From Adiantum capillus-veneris (taxonomy: Eukaryota > Streptophyta > Polypodiopsida > Polypodiales > Pteridaceae): DNA of 64,000 nucleotides. The notes under the pieces are model-generated. The model was given only the letters and a program-made list of their open reading frames with translations, did no database searches and had not been told where the DNA came from. This document shows positions 32,217-42,559 of this stretch, in pieces. Numbering within the stretch: the stretch's first letter is position 1; each line of letters opens with the position of its first letter. The stretch covers positions 101,721,855 to 101,785,854 of the forward strand of contig CM043943.1 in assembly GCA_014529385.2 (NCBI GenBank), in the 5' to 3' direction. The translations under genes were made by a program, and so were the position numbers.

Positions 32217-32240
32217 GGACATCCTACGTGTAGGATGTCT
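32217..32240. repeat. 24-bp palindrome, copy 5
   Basis: GGACATCCTACG ... GTAGGATGTCT with TACGTGTA in the centre, in the untranslated gap (31700-32400) between two L1 coding blocks. Confidence 0.8.
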
Positions 32241-32399
32241 AGAAGGAAATTTTTGGCCAGAATTGCACTGTGAGCACATGCACAGTTTCACAAGTTCCTT
32301 TTAAGCTTTATTTTCAATTTTCAATGGATAGATAAAACTCAGTTTCTCAGCTAATATGGAAAAAACGCTAACTTCGGACTACTAAGTGTAATAGGATCT

Positions 32400-33647
32400 A
32401 TGGCAGCCGCAAAGTCACCGGCAAATAAGAAAAGAATGACCATTAAGGATTACCTAGAAGAAGTGGAGCCCTTCATCATACCAGAAGGAACACTAAAGCC
32501 CACCAGCACATGGATCCAAGAAGATCTTCTAGAGTCCAACGACCTAGAGATCTACCAAGGAGTGTTCAAAGACACTGAAGGGAATGTGATCGAGCTACCA
32601 ATGCTACCGCAGGAACTCAATGAGTTCGTAAGAAGCAAAATGGCCGAGTACTTGGAGAAGATTGATCTCCACAACTATTTTGAAGCAGTGCCGGCGAGGG
32701 TTGACATAAAGAGAGTCTGGTAATTTGTGACAACAATAAAAGAAGATGAAGTGGCCAGAGTAACCGATCTACAAGGAAGGCCAAAAACAGAAATAGTCAT
32801 CATCAAGCAAGTTGTAACAGATGCACTAGACCTCTCCAACAAGGGGGATAGTGTAACTAAAAGAAGAGATGATGTCAAGGTGTACATTGAGAAGAAAGGT
32901 AACTACACTTTTGAAGATATTGCCAACCCAAAAGTGGCAATCATGAGTTAGTTGTACAACCAATACTTCCATATGTGTACGAAGCGGCCACAAAAGTAGA
33001 GAATTCTGCCAGGAGCAATTTCCACGACATTCATTTGGGCAATGATGAAGAGCACTCCAAGGCTAATCAATTATGCAACATATATACATGACAACCTAGT
33101 GAAGATGGGTAACAAGAAGCCCACATATATTGTGCCAGGAGAACTAATCACTAAGGTGATTTATGGGGCATTGCATGCAAAAGGAAGATGGCCTCACCCT
33201 CCATCACAAAACGACTGGCTGAGGCTCAAAGAAGACAAAGAAGATGAGCCACAAAAAGCACCAAGGGTTGCCACAAGATTGAAAAGACGGCTAGAGCCTG
33301 TTCAAGAAGAGCAGCCAGAGCAAAATAAGGGAAACAAAGAATTTGTCCAAGTGCCGGAAAAAGAGACAAAGTCACAAAAAGCGGCAAGACTAGAGAGGCT
33401 GATGGTGGAGAGCTTCAGAGCAGAAAGGGCCCTTAAAGGCGATTTGAGTGAACTCAGGAAGCCGTCTCTAGAAGCAATGTCGGGATCATCCCGAAGGGTG
33501 CAAAGGGACAAATTCGAAGATTACATTAAAAATTTTGAGATTCTTGATGCCGCATCAAAAAATATTCCACATGTACCTTTTACAGAGGAGGAAGTGGAGC
33601 AAGTACGACAGAAACTGCTAGACGAGCAGGAGAGCCAAGAGAGATAA
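32400..33647 (+). CDS. L1 additional ORF, N-terminal blocks (fossil)
   Basis: Frames 32400-32723, 32727-32951 and 33042-33647. The first starts MAAAKSPANKKRMTIKDYLE directly after a non-coding gap, a credible start. The third has RLINYATYIHDNLVKMGNKK and IVPGELITKVIYGALHAKG, reminiscent of the 'putative plant transposon protein' regions that accompany plant Gypsy elements, then a highly charged helical region. This is an extra gene beyond gag, as known for several Tat/Athila relatives. Broken in several places. Confidence 0.5.
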
Positions 33648-33761
33648 AGGAAGACAAAGGCAGACCGAGATTTAAAGAAACAGCCTACATCTCTACCGGC
33701 CAGCCTTGAGTCCAGCCCATCGCCCTCACCCCCTCCTCACAGCCCTCCACAAGATGATAAA

Positions 33762-34175
33762 GTGAAGGAAGACGACCATGAAGGCCAGGAGGAGTCCAAG
33801 AAAGAACAAAGCCAGGAGTGGGAAGAGGCTAAACCCAAGAGTGAGGAGCCAAATTCACATGAAGCATACAACACATTTCTAGACCTGCTGGCTGCAAGAT
33901 ACACAAAAGAAGAGGCTGCCACAGTTGCATTCGACTTGGCAAGCACAGGGCCTAAGGAGCAAATGCAAAGCATCAGGTTAGTAGAACTAAAGGAGATGGC
34001 CACAGACACATTGGACCTGCACCCACCCTCCAATGATTGGGATGTGGTGATGACAATGCTAACCGGGTTAAGAGCGCAGTCCATGGCCTCAGAAAATGAG
34101 ACAGCAACTCTCAAGACTACTGAAGTAAAGATGAAGCTGGAAGTAGACTCTATACAAAGACAAGGTCAAAGGTAG
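33762..34175 (+). CDS. L1 additional ORF, middle block (fossil)
   Basis: A charged linker (EEAKPKSEEPNSHEAY) follows a proline/serine-rich stretch (33700-33755), then a helical domain (TFLDLLAARYTKEEAATVAF, IRLVELKEMATDTLDLH). The family is unknown. Confidence 0.45.
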   Translation: MKEDDHEGQEESKKEQSQEWEEAKPKSEEPNSHEAYNTFLDLLAARYTKEEAATVAFDLASTGPKEQMQSIRLVELKEMATDTLDLHPPSNDWDVVMTMLTGLRAQSMASENETATLKTTEVKMKLEVDSIQRQGQR

Positions 34176-34610
34176 AAAGAAAGAGAAGTGGAGCTACAGG
34201 CTAGTCTGGAAAAGGCTTTGCAAAGATGCCAGGAATTGGAAAAAGAAAATTAGGAAGCAACCTAAAGGATGCAAGAAGCCGAAGAGGAGTGCAAACAACT
34301 CAGCAGACCATTGATAGATGCAGAGAGGGAAAGGGACAACCTAACCCTATAACTCGCTGAGGAGTCCAAAGAAGTGGAAGCAATGAGAAACGCCAAAGAA
34401 AAGGTGGAGTTAGACCAAGAAGCCAGCTAGGATGAGGTCCTTGAGCTCAAGGACCATCTTAATGTAAAAGATCAAACTATCCAGAGGCTGCGAGTGTCTC
34501 CTGCCAGAGTCAGAGCTACTAGCTCAACTCACATCACTACTGAAAGCCAAATTTATGAAGAACAAATGAAAGAACTTCAGAAAGAGTTGACTCTAGAGAA
34601 GAAGCAATGA

Positions 34611-35519
34611 TTGATGATGGCAGAAAGGTCAGTTGTGATGCAACCACAAATGGAAGAAGAACAAAGAGCCATGCAAGAGGAATTAGAAAGTATCAAAAGA
34701 AAGCTCGAGGAGGCAGAGAAGATAAACGTTGAGCTCAACGATCTCCTCGTGAACATGGGAGAAGAAGCTAACATAGAAAAACAAAAACTTCTAAAACAGA
34801 TTGAAGAGCTGAGAGGACAACAAGCCAGAGAGCAAGAAGGCACAGGGCCTGCAACTACTGAGGGCATAGATTTAGAAAATGTGGCAGATCCTGTGGACAC
34901 ACTGATGCAAGAGGAAATCCTAGTAGGATCCTCTCAAGAGCCACAAGATTTGACACAGGAAGAGGAAGAAAAGCTGTGTAAAGCAATAGAGGTGGAGATC
35001 AGAGAGACGACTAAGGAAGCCTTGGAATGGGAGCAGAGGGTTTTCAAATCCATGATCATCCAGAAGATTGACACCAGCAACCTCAAGCGCGAATGGCTTC
35101 AGCCCTCTCTCCCGTATCCTTTGCTAAAGTATGAAGCCACCACCATCAATAAGAGTATTAGAGATGAGCCGATAGTGCCACTCTACAATGCAGATATCTC
35201 CCAGCCAGAAGGGGTCAGGTTAATAGTTGACTCTCAACCAAAATGGAGGAAGGCGTGGCTGATGAAGTACCCACAGTACCTAATCCATTTGGTAGAGGCA
35301 CCCAAAAACATCAGAGACAACCTCAGCTTTTGTCCTCTACCAAGGATCAGGATGTGGAAGGCCAAGGAGATATTACAAAGGAGCCAACCCACTTGGCTGA
35401 ATTATCTTAAGCTGCCAAGCTTGAAGGCAGGTGAGAGAATAAGTGTCCAATACATGGTGAAAACCCTAACGGGCGCCATCAAATTGTCACTGGCTCACCT
35501 GACCTTACGTGCATCATGA
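34611..35519 (+). CDS. L1 additional ORF, coiled-coil C-terminal block (fossil)
   Basis: 302 codons. Residues 1-85 form a strong coiled coil with heptads (MEEEQRAMQEELESIKRKLE, LKQIEELRGQQAREQE). After an acidic linker a globular part follows: KSMIIQKIDTSNLKREWLQP, IVDSQPKWRKAWLMKYPQYL, NIRDNLSFCPLPRIRMWKA, TWLNYLKLPSLKAGERISVQ. The region 34176-34610 just upstream is also coiled-coil coding. It is the longest frame in L1 and sits where polymerase would be expected. I do not recognise the globular domain. Confidence 0.55.
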   Translation: MMMAERSVVMQPQMEEEQRAMQEELESIKRKLEEAEKINVELNDLLVNMGEEANIEKQKLLKQIEELRGQQAREQEGTGPATTEGIDLENVADPVDTLMQEEILVGSSQEPQDLTQEEEEKLCKAIEVEIRETTKEALEWEQRVFKSMIIQKIDTSNLKREWLQPSLPYPLLKYEATTINKSIRDEPIVPLYNADISQPEGVRLIVDSQPKWRKAWLMKYPQYLIHLVEAPKNIRDNLSFCPLPRIRMWKAKEILQRSQPTWLNYLKLPSLKAGERISVQYMVKTLTGAIKLSLAHLTLRAS

Positions 35520-35862
35520 TTAAGAAAATCTGCAAAACTCTTTTAGCAGTATTTGAGACATTCAAGCCAGGCCGGGTGACAGACAGTATCTTCTTCTTCT
35601 AAGATACTTACAGATGTGCCTATGATCTGTCAGGTCAGCCTTCCAAGGAGGTGATACATGCGTTGTATCAAAGAATAATGTTTCTGCCATCCTATCACCT
35701 CCAGGCCTTTGAAGAAGCGTTCTACACCGGCTTCATCGCCATAAATCTGATATTTTTGGCCCAACAATGATGAATCTACTTGCAAGATATGAATCGCTGC
35801 TAAAGATGCGGGAAACCATAAGATGAAGAAACAACTCAACAGCCATGTCGGGGACAACATGA

Positions 35863-35878
35863 GCAAGGAGGGGGGGAG
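35863..35878 (+). promoter_or_regulatory. L1 polypurine tract
   Basis: GCAAGGAGGGGGGGAG directly before the 3' LTR (35879). Confidence 0.85.
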
Positions 35879-36811
35879 TGTTAGAATCTGGACACACCCT
35901 ACGGAAACTCACTTCTCGGTAGATTATCATTTTTTGTAATTATTCATTTATTGAGAAAACTCGACATTTCACCTTGTAAATATTGAGGCTTACAGAAGTT
36001 TCCAGATTGTATCCTAGTTTTGGTAGTTAGATTGAGTAGATGGTTGATTTGGAACTTTAGGGTTTGAGAATTGTAAGGTATTTTTACCACTTTTTGACCT
36101 TAATGAAAAACCTTTTGTCATTTTTTAAAAAAAGTTTTGAAGTCTGTGAGTGAGCGTACTGTGTATGAGAGAGAGGGTGAGCTTCATCTTGATGCTACGT
36201 GTGCACCAGTGGTGGTCGGAATTGAGTGCGGAGAAGTGCAGCGTGTTGCCCCGATGAGAGATACGTGCCAATACCTACATTGCGCGCGTACGGTCCGGTT
36301 TTGCGAGCTCCTTCTACGAGCTTCATGTGGTGATTTGGTGAGCATACATTGTCCGATTTTGCATTGCAGCATATCCACATGTTCACAATGAGTAGAGATA
36401 CACATTAGGCACTTTAGATTTTGGAAATGAAGACCTACAAATTTCGGCCAGACATCCTACGTGATTTTTCACCGGGTGTTTTGGGTTGGGATTTTGGTTC
36501 ATAACCTTAGGGAGAGTGACCTATTGGTGCTAGTATGGCCTCCTTCAAGTTCTGTGGTGTTTTGAGATTGTTTGATGGGTGTTCGGCTCTAGAAAGCGTT
36601 GTAGGAAGTTTCCTCTTATGCACTCTTGAAGGCTGTGACTTAGACATTGGGTAGAGACCTCTGTAGGAATTAGTTAGGAGTCGGTCGAGTGTAGGTTGAC
36701 ACCTTATACTTGCTTCCACGCGTGTGAGGGTCGAGCTTCGTCCTTAGCTGACAAATCTTGTTAGGTGAGTTCTCGCTCTACTGACGTCCCTCGCGGCGTA
36801 TCCGTCCAACA
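35879..36811 (+). repeat. L1 3' LTR
   Basis: TGTTAGAATCTGG ... CCGTCCAACA, pairs with 18484-19409. Confidence 0.9.
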
Positions 36812-37880
36812 GTTTCTAATGCACCAAATACTGTAATGTGCCACACAATTCTCAAGAATCTAGGCTTTCTCGACCTCATATTCGTCATGTCCTTGAGTTT
36901 CAATCGGAGGAGGTGGTTGTAGGTCTCTTCGTGGGATCTTAGATGTGTGACAAGGTTCTAGGACTGAGACATGAAATACCGGATGGATTTTCATGGATGA
37001 CGACAACTGAAGTTGATAGGTGACTCAATTGACTTGACGGATAATTTTAAACGCGTCAAGACTTCAATAATCAAGATTTTGACAAGGAGAAGATGAACAT
37101 AGATCACACCAAGGGAGCCACACTTTATCCCCTTCTTTGTATTTTGGATATTGCAGTGATGGAGATCTGCACTTTCCTTATACTTGGATTAAGCTTCTTT
37201 GATATGAATTGTAAGTTCTTTGTGAATTGCAGATAATTGTTGTGTAAGATGAATAGCAGGTGGATTCTTGACTTGATGGTGTTTGCGGATATCCTGTTTG
37301 GGATGTTGACCATAATTAGCAAAGAATGGAGTGTGACTGGTAGAGGCATGAAAACTATTATTATAGGAGAATTCTGCTATCGATAGGAGCTCAATTGAAT
37401 TATCCTGGTGATAATTGATAGTACAATGGAGATACTATTCCAAAACTTGATTTTTTCTCTCTGTTTTTCCATCATTTTGTGGGTGATTGGCTGAGGAAAG
37501 GTTGATTTGTACTCCGAGTAGCTTGAATAAGCTTTTCCAAAAGCTAGAGATGAATTGTGGGCCTCCATCACAAACTATGTCATCCCGTAATCCATGATAG
37601 CGATAGAGATGCTGTAGAAAGAGTTTGGACATACCTTCACTGTGATGGTTTTAGTGGTTAAAATGAAGTGTGCCATTTTTCTAAACCGATCCATGACTAC
37701 TAAAATGGAGTCAAATCCTTGTGACAAGGGTAGCTCTACGATGAAATCCATGGAGATGGATGACCATGGTTTTCTTGGAATGGTCAAGGGATGGAGTAAT
37801 CCATGAGGGCAATGACGAGGGGTCTTTGATCTATTGCAAGTGTCACAAGTTCCTACATACTCTTTGACAAGCTTCCACAT
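36812..37880 (-). mobile_element. L0 integrase and chromodomain region (fossil)
   Basis: Frame 37575-37880 carries the zinc-finger end and catalytic-core start of Gypsy integrase (CDTCNRSKTPRHCPHGLLHP, PWSSISMDFIVELPLSQGFD, VVMDRFRKMAHF). Frame 37435-37632 continues with FLQHLYRYHGLRDDIVCDGG. The segment near 36840-36920 has chromodomain wording (EYEVEKAILE), and the remainder of the chromodomain lies at 18340-18480, across L1. Chromodomains guide integration to modified chromatin. Confidence 0.75.
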
Positions 37881-38318
37881 TTGAGGCCACCAAAAGTCAC
37901 GGAAGAGAAGCTCAATTGTCTTATTAACCCCAAAATATCTTGTTGATGGAAGATCATGCCATTCTGAAGTATCTCCAAGTGTGTTGGTCTTGACGGAATA
38001 TAGAGAAGACCCTCTTAGTAAATTAGTCCATCAATTTCTTGAAAGTCCTCATTAACCTCTTCTCCTTGTAGTTGTTGTCTAATAGTTTGAGCAAGTGCGT
38101 CTTTTGCAATTTGCGTCTTCACCTTAGAAAGAAAAGTAGAATTTTCAGGAGCTTGGCTCATGGTGGCATTTAGTTTACGCTGCTCAGTTTCAAAATCACT
38201 GACTCTTGTTGATCAAATGCTACGTCGCCTTCTCTAGGTGCAAGGTAGAATCTTCTTGATAAGGCATCTGGCTTACCTTGTTGATGGTTAGGCCTATCCT
38301 TGTGGAAAAGACTGTCTT

Positions 38319-38762
38319 CTATTCGTCACCTTCTTTGATTTTGACTAGGTTGTAAGCACCACGAAGGTCTATTTTTGTAAATATTCTTCCCTTTCCAAGG
38401 TGCTCAAGAAGCTTTGGGATCAAGGGAAGAGGATAGAAATTTTTGATGGTGATCTTGTTCAGGCCCCTATAATCCACACAAATCCAAAGATTTCCGTCCT
38501 TCTTTTTTACAAAGAGTATTGGAGCTCCTGCTGGGGAGTTTGAATGCCGTATAGACCCCTTAGCAAGATTCTCATCAATATTTTTCCGTAATTCTACCAA
38601 TACATTTTGAGATAGCTTGTATATTGGGCCAAAAGGGGGTTGGGTTCCCTCCTGAAGCTTTATAGCACAATCATAGGGTCGATGCTCCGGTAAGAGGTCT
38701 GCATTCTTCTTTGCCTCCATGATTTTTTTTGTCAACGTGTCGATTGGTGTTGCAAATATCAA
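38319..38762 (-). CDS. L0 reverse transcriptase N-terminal half (fossil)
   Basis: 148 codons: [20 protein letters not shown], then [40 protein letters not shown], and [20 protein letters not shown]. These are the standard RT motifs up to the first part of the palm. Wording is closest to Tcn1-like chromoviruses. The later RT and RNase H parts (37880-38310) are shortened and degenerate. Confidence 0.85.
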   Translation of the reverse strand: MIFATPIDTLTKKIMEAKKNADLLPEHRPYDCAIKLQEGTQPPFGPIYKLSQNVLVELRKNIDENLAKGSIRHSNSPAGAPILFVKKKDGNLWICVDYRGLNKITIKNFYPLPLIPKLLEHLGKGRIFTKIDLRGAYNLVKIKEGDE

Positions 38763-39330
38763 GAAAGTTGGATACTTTTTTGTTGCACAGATGAAGACCT
38801 TGGCTCCAAGATATATAGACCAATTATGCCTTCCCTCCTTCTTTTGGACTTTTTGTGGTTCAATTCTCTGAGCCCTCCAATCGAGTCAGGATTATGTAAT
38901 TCAAGCCATGGTAGCCCAATAACAATTGTACTGCTTGGGCTTTGTATAATATTGAACACTATTCTTGAAACATGCTCCCTCAATGTTGCTTCTATGGGGC
39001 TAGTTTCATACATGACATCCCCTGAAGTGAGGGGACGACCATCAATGACTTCTACAGTTGCTCGATTAGACTTCTCTACAGGTGGTGTGCCTTGTTCTTT
39101 TGAAAATTCTTTGTTCATGAAGCATGCCGTTGCACCTCAATCTAGTAATGCTTCACAATTCATGTGCCTACCTAGCATAGGGATATTGACAGGTAGCATA
39201 AAACTTGAAGTGGAATCAGCGGGAAGAAAGATACCTTCTTTTGCTTGTCTTTTGTCCAACCGGTTGGTCTATTGGGGTTGTACGTCCATGTCTTCCGAAC
39301 ACGTTGAGGCCATTGCACCATGAAACTTTA
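38759..39330 (-). CDS. L0 protease region (fossil)
   Basis: Frame 38759-39118 includes [20 protein letters not shown] followed by LELHNPDSI, the Gypsy retropepsin C-terminal pattern (VILGMPWL...NP.I). Upstream at 39120-39330 lies the N-terminal part in other phases. It is placed correctly between the zinc knuckle and RT. Confidence 0.65.
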
Positions 39331-39339
39331 TCCTTCTCT

Positions 39340-39920
39340 TACTTGGACACTGTTGAACAATGTGCCCCTGCTCTCTGCAATACATACATAAGCCATTAAT
39401 GCATCACCTTCGCTTCTCCTGGGGGGCTGAGAGAGGTTGAAACCATGTTAAATCAATGTGCATGGGCTCAATTCTTGATTCATGGCCTTGTTGAGGTGTG
39501 TAGCCATTATGTGTCACTTCTATTTGGGATCACAATGGTGCCCCAAGACGCCTCTCTTGTCGTCTCTCAAATAGTCGATTATCACATTCTATTGCTTGAG
39601 AGATGAAAGTGCTTAGTGTGTGAACCTTTGGCATAGTCAATAAAAGATCTTTTACATCATACTTTAATCCCCTAAATTGGCTAATGAAATATTCCTCATG
39701 CCAAGTCAAATCACAAGTGAGTTGTTGAAATTCGGATGCATAGATGGATGCAGGTCTTGATCCTTGGCGAAGATTTCTAAGTTTGGTTTCAACAACCCTT
39801 TCTCTATTAGTATGCCGAAAGGTTGCAGAGAAATCCCGCACCATGAAGGAGAGGATATTATTTTTCAAGTAAGTGAGCAAACCAAGAGAGATCCATACCC
39901 AAGAGGAGGGTCCCAATAAG
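39340..39920 (-). CDS. L0 gag C-terminal part and zinc knuckle (fossil)
   Basis: Frame 39530-39916 has the gag pattern LRNLRQGSRPASIYASEFQQ, TWHEEYFISQFRGLKYDVKD. At about 39340-39385 a zinc knuckle reads CMYCREQGHIVQQC. Gag N-terminal remains extend to about 40300, including a coil-like frame 40054-40362. Confidence 0.75.
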
Positions 39921-40305
39921 GCCTACTTGAGAGAGGCATCATGTGGATAACGCTCTTGTTGCATGAATGAAGAGACACACTTATTGGAGAAAACCTCTAA
40001 ACTTTGATCTAGTCCCATCAAATTTTTCAGGCACGCTGAACTTCAACTCCTTCTTATGTTGTTGAAGATAGCTCGATCTTGCAGCTTGTGCTTGATGTGT
40101 GCTTGTCTCTTGAAGCTCTTGAATTTGACGTTGAAGATCTTGCAATGCCTGTCCCAACATTAGGGGTTTCCGTGCTTGAAGTTGAGCGTTCCTCTCGCGA
40201 AGTTATTGTAATTGAGCTTGGATGCTTTGCAATGCGTTGCTGACATCTTCCATCATAGGCTCCATGATGGATTGATAAGATTAAGAGATGGTGGTCTTGC
40301 CAAAC

Positions 40306-40990
40306 TATTATAAGCGCGTATAGAGCTAGAAGAGAGCAAGAGGAGGCGCTCACAATGTACAAGAACTTGGACTTGATGATAAGATTAATATTGATTATAA
40401 GACTTAATACTTTATTAAGAGAGCTAGATACAAGACTTGGATTACATGACTTGAGTACAAGACAAGGCTTGATTGCAAGGACAAGACTTGAACATAAGAA
40501 CTAGAAGAGGGATTTCCTCATAGAAGCCTAAGAACTGGTGTTGGCAAGACTGAGGGGCTTGTGGCCCAAGACCCCTATTTATACTAGTGCTTGAGGAGGT
40601 TAGAAATTTCTAGGTGCTTCTTGAGGAGGCTAGAATATTCTAGAACCTTCTTGATCCTTCTAGTTCTTCTAGAAACTTTTGGATCCTTCTTCAACTTTCT
40701 TGAGCTTTCTAGAAAATTCTAGATTCTTTCCAAACCTTCTCCAAGCATCTAGAAACTTATTTATCCTTCTAGTTCTTCTAGAACCTTCTAGGTCCTTCTT
40801 CAACTTTCTAGAAACTTCTAGATTCTTTCGGAATCTTATCCAAGCTGAATCTAGAAACTTCTAAAAATATCCTTGATACTTTTAGAACCTTCTAGAATCT
40901 TCTAGATCCTTCTAGAGCCTTCTAGTGATGATGTAGGTGATGACACAGGTGATGATGCAGGCAGCGACTAACTCTCAAGCATCCATGACA
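40306..40990 (-). repeat. L0 LTR, right copy (5' LTR)
   Basis: 685 bp, pairs with 17624-18327. TATA box on the minus strand is at 40571-40583, and the TTCTAGAA array at 40600-40925. Ends in CA at 40990. Confidence 0.9.
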
Positions 40991-42296
40991 GCCAATGCCA
41001 AATGGTGTGCATACAAGGGATCTACGCACTAGTAACACAAAATAAGCAGTCTGAGCAATGGTGCACAAACACAAAACCCTGCGCAGATCTTTCAATGACC
41101 ATGTCATAAAATGGCCGTGGGGAGTGAATTCATTATCTACAATGGAAACATCTCCAGGGATTAGTTTTCCTAGGTAATGCACAAGGGAAGATTGAGGTCC
41201 AAAGCCTGTCCTTCTGCCACCCATCCTTGATGCAAACTCCCCGTTGCCCTTTCCACCCAAGTCAATGCTCCCTTGCACCACACCTACGAGCTTTGATCAT
41301 CATCAAAGGGGGGTTATGCAATGGAGTAGGCATCCTAGCGGCCACACCCTTGGCCTACGTGGCATGGAATTCTTCTTCATCCACATGAAATTGCTCTACT
41401 TCCACCAAGACCTCTGCACAAACAAGTGCAATAGTGTCGGTAACAGAGTCCCCAAGTGTCAAGAGGTTGCTCTCAAGGGCATTTGGCGCATTGTCTAAGG
41501 GAAATCTGGTGCTAGTGCATAGCACGCTCAGGCATTCATCTATGCACAAACCAAATGATTTCTCTAAATCATGCATAAACACACACCCCTCCCCATCCAC
41601 CACCACTAAGGAGAAGCGGGTTATTTCTACCTTTCGGATAGCCTCCTCCGTCAATGGTAGTGGCACTGGAGTGTCACTAGGGCCAGCCACAATGATGGAT
41701 ATTTTCAAGCACCTCCTCGATCCCCCTAGGGTACTCGAGCCAAAGTGTCTGCCCTTTCGCTGCAAGGTTCATGGAGACAACCTCCTGCTCCTTCATGTCC
41801 TTGATAAAGGACCCAACCTAAAGGTGTGGTAGGTGGAGCTCCTCCAAATCAGGTTCCTTGCTCACAAGCAAGATGAATGTTGGTAGTCCAGAAAGGTACT
41901 TCACCCCCCCTTGCGCTTCTTGAGCATTGACACCCCTGGGGCTTTCTCGTCTAAGAAATGGCCTAGTCGTTGATAATTTCTTGGAATCATCTCAACTACT
42001 TAATGAATGGGCTATCACCTTTGTGTATGTAGCGCAAAAGATCACAAGGCACCCAAATCCTTGCATGTGAAGTGACATATACAAAATATTTTATGATGTG
42101 CTCCTCCATGAACGCTGAAATCTCGGCGAATGCATCCATGTGAAGGGAAATTGTGGCGTCAAGGTTGGGGAGATGAGTGAAAAAGGTGTGGATCTAGGTC
42201 CAACTTCCCTTTGTAATTGGTGTCTTTGAGGAAGAGGATGAAGCATGACAAAGGGGTGGATGTGGGAGCAGATGCAGAGGCTGTGGAGGCATCCAT
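40991..42296 (-). pseudogene. Gene A', copy 2, N-terminal part
   Basis: The start ATG at 42296 (MDASTASASAPTSTP) lies 82 bases downstream of a TATA box and resembles the Ala/Ser-rich start of copy 1. Conserved blocks follow in the same order: EEHIIKYFVYV and VPCDLLRYIHKGDS (about 42110-42010), VEITRFSLVVVDGEG, HDLEKSFGLCIDECLS and GDSVTDTIALV (41765-41355), and GFGPQSSLVHYLGKLIPGDV, HGHFMTWSLKDLRRVLCL (41281-40991). It is cut by L0 at 40991 and its end lies at 17460-17623. Phase changes occur at places similar to those in copy 1, which favours introns or parallel decay. Roughly 35-40 percent of residues agree in the aligned blocks by eye. Function unknown. Confidence 0.5.
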
Positions 42297-42377
42297 GTCT
42301 AGCTTGGGATGCAGACAAATAGTGGAGGAGCTCAAGTGTTGTGAAAATAAAAAGTGTAAATGAGTTATGCAGCCCCC

Positions 42378-42386
42378 CTTTTATAA
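42378..42386 (-). promoter_or_regulatory. TATA box of gene A'
   Basis: TTATAAAAG followed by a G run on the minus strand, about 85 bases before the ATG at 42296, as in copy 1. Confidence 0.5.
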
Positions 42387-42559
42387 TGGTCCCTTTTTTT
42401 TAAAAGGCACTTTCCTCATTTTGTTTTTTAAAAGAAGGCACTTTCACCAAAAAATGAACTTTCATCTCAATGTGTAAAATTATATTAAAAGTCATAATTT
42501 ACCGAAGCAAATGATGTTGATTACATTGGGGATTGTTTTCAAAATTGCAAGAGTTACAA

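Larger units (their letters stand above)
18484..36811 (+). mobile_element. L1: LTR element with Athila/Tat-type primer site, non-autonomous-looking
   Basis: LTRs at 18484-19409 (926 bp) and 35879-36811 (933 bp) differ at about 3 per 100 positions by eye. Flanks are CTTTC and GTTTC (4 of 5 bases match). Primer site 19411-19428 is TGGCGCCGCTGCCGGGGA, the Athila/Tat type. Polypurine tract is 35863-35878. Interior parts: a repeat-rich untranslated region with palindromes (19.9-21.2 kb), gag-like frames (21.5-24.0 kb), then, right of the L2 insertion, acidic and coiled-coil frames (31.1-35.5 kb). No reverse transcriptase or integrase is recognised. Broken in several places. Confidence 0.85.
17624..40990 (-). 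mobile_element. L0: Ty3/Gypsy chromovirus fossil, outermost element of the nest
   Basis: LTRs at 17624-18327 and 40306-40990 flank an interior that reads, on the minus strand, gag, zinc knuckle, protease, reverse transcriptase, integrase and chromodomain. The polypurine tract lies at 18328-18342. Target-site repeats are GCCAG (17619-17623) and GCCAA (40991-40995). The paralogous site at 13940-13954 shows the uninterrupted sequence. RT and integrase wording is of the Tcn1-like chromovirus type, known in non-seed plants. L1 (18484-36811) is inserted in its chromodomain part. By eye the LTRs differ at about 6 per 100 positions, the oldest of the nested set. It is broken in several places. Confidence 0.9.

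Noticed and set aside
33302-34900. Serine-rich minus-strand frames opposite the L1 coiled-coil region
   Set aside because: Typical antisense shadows of Glu/Lys-rich coding DNA.
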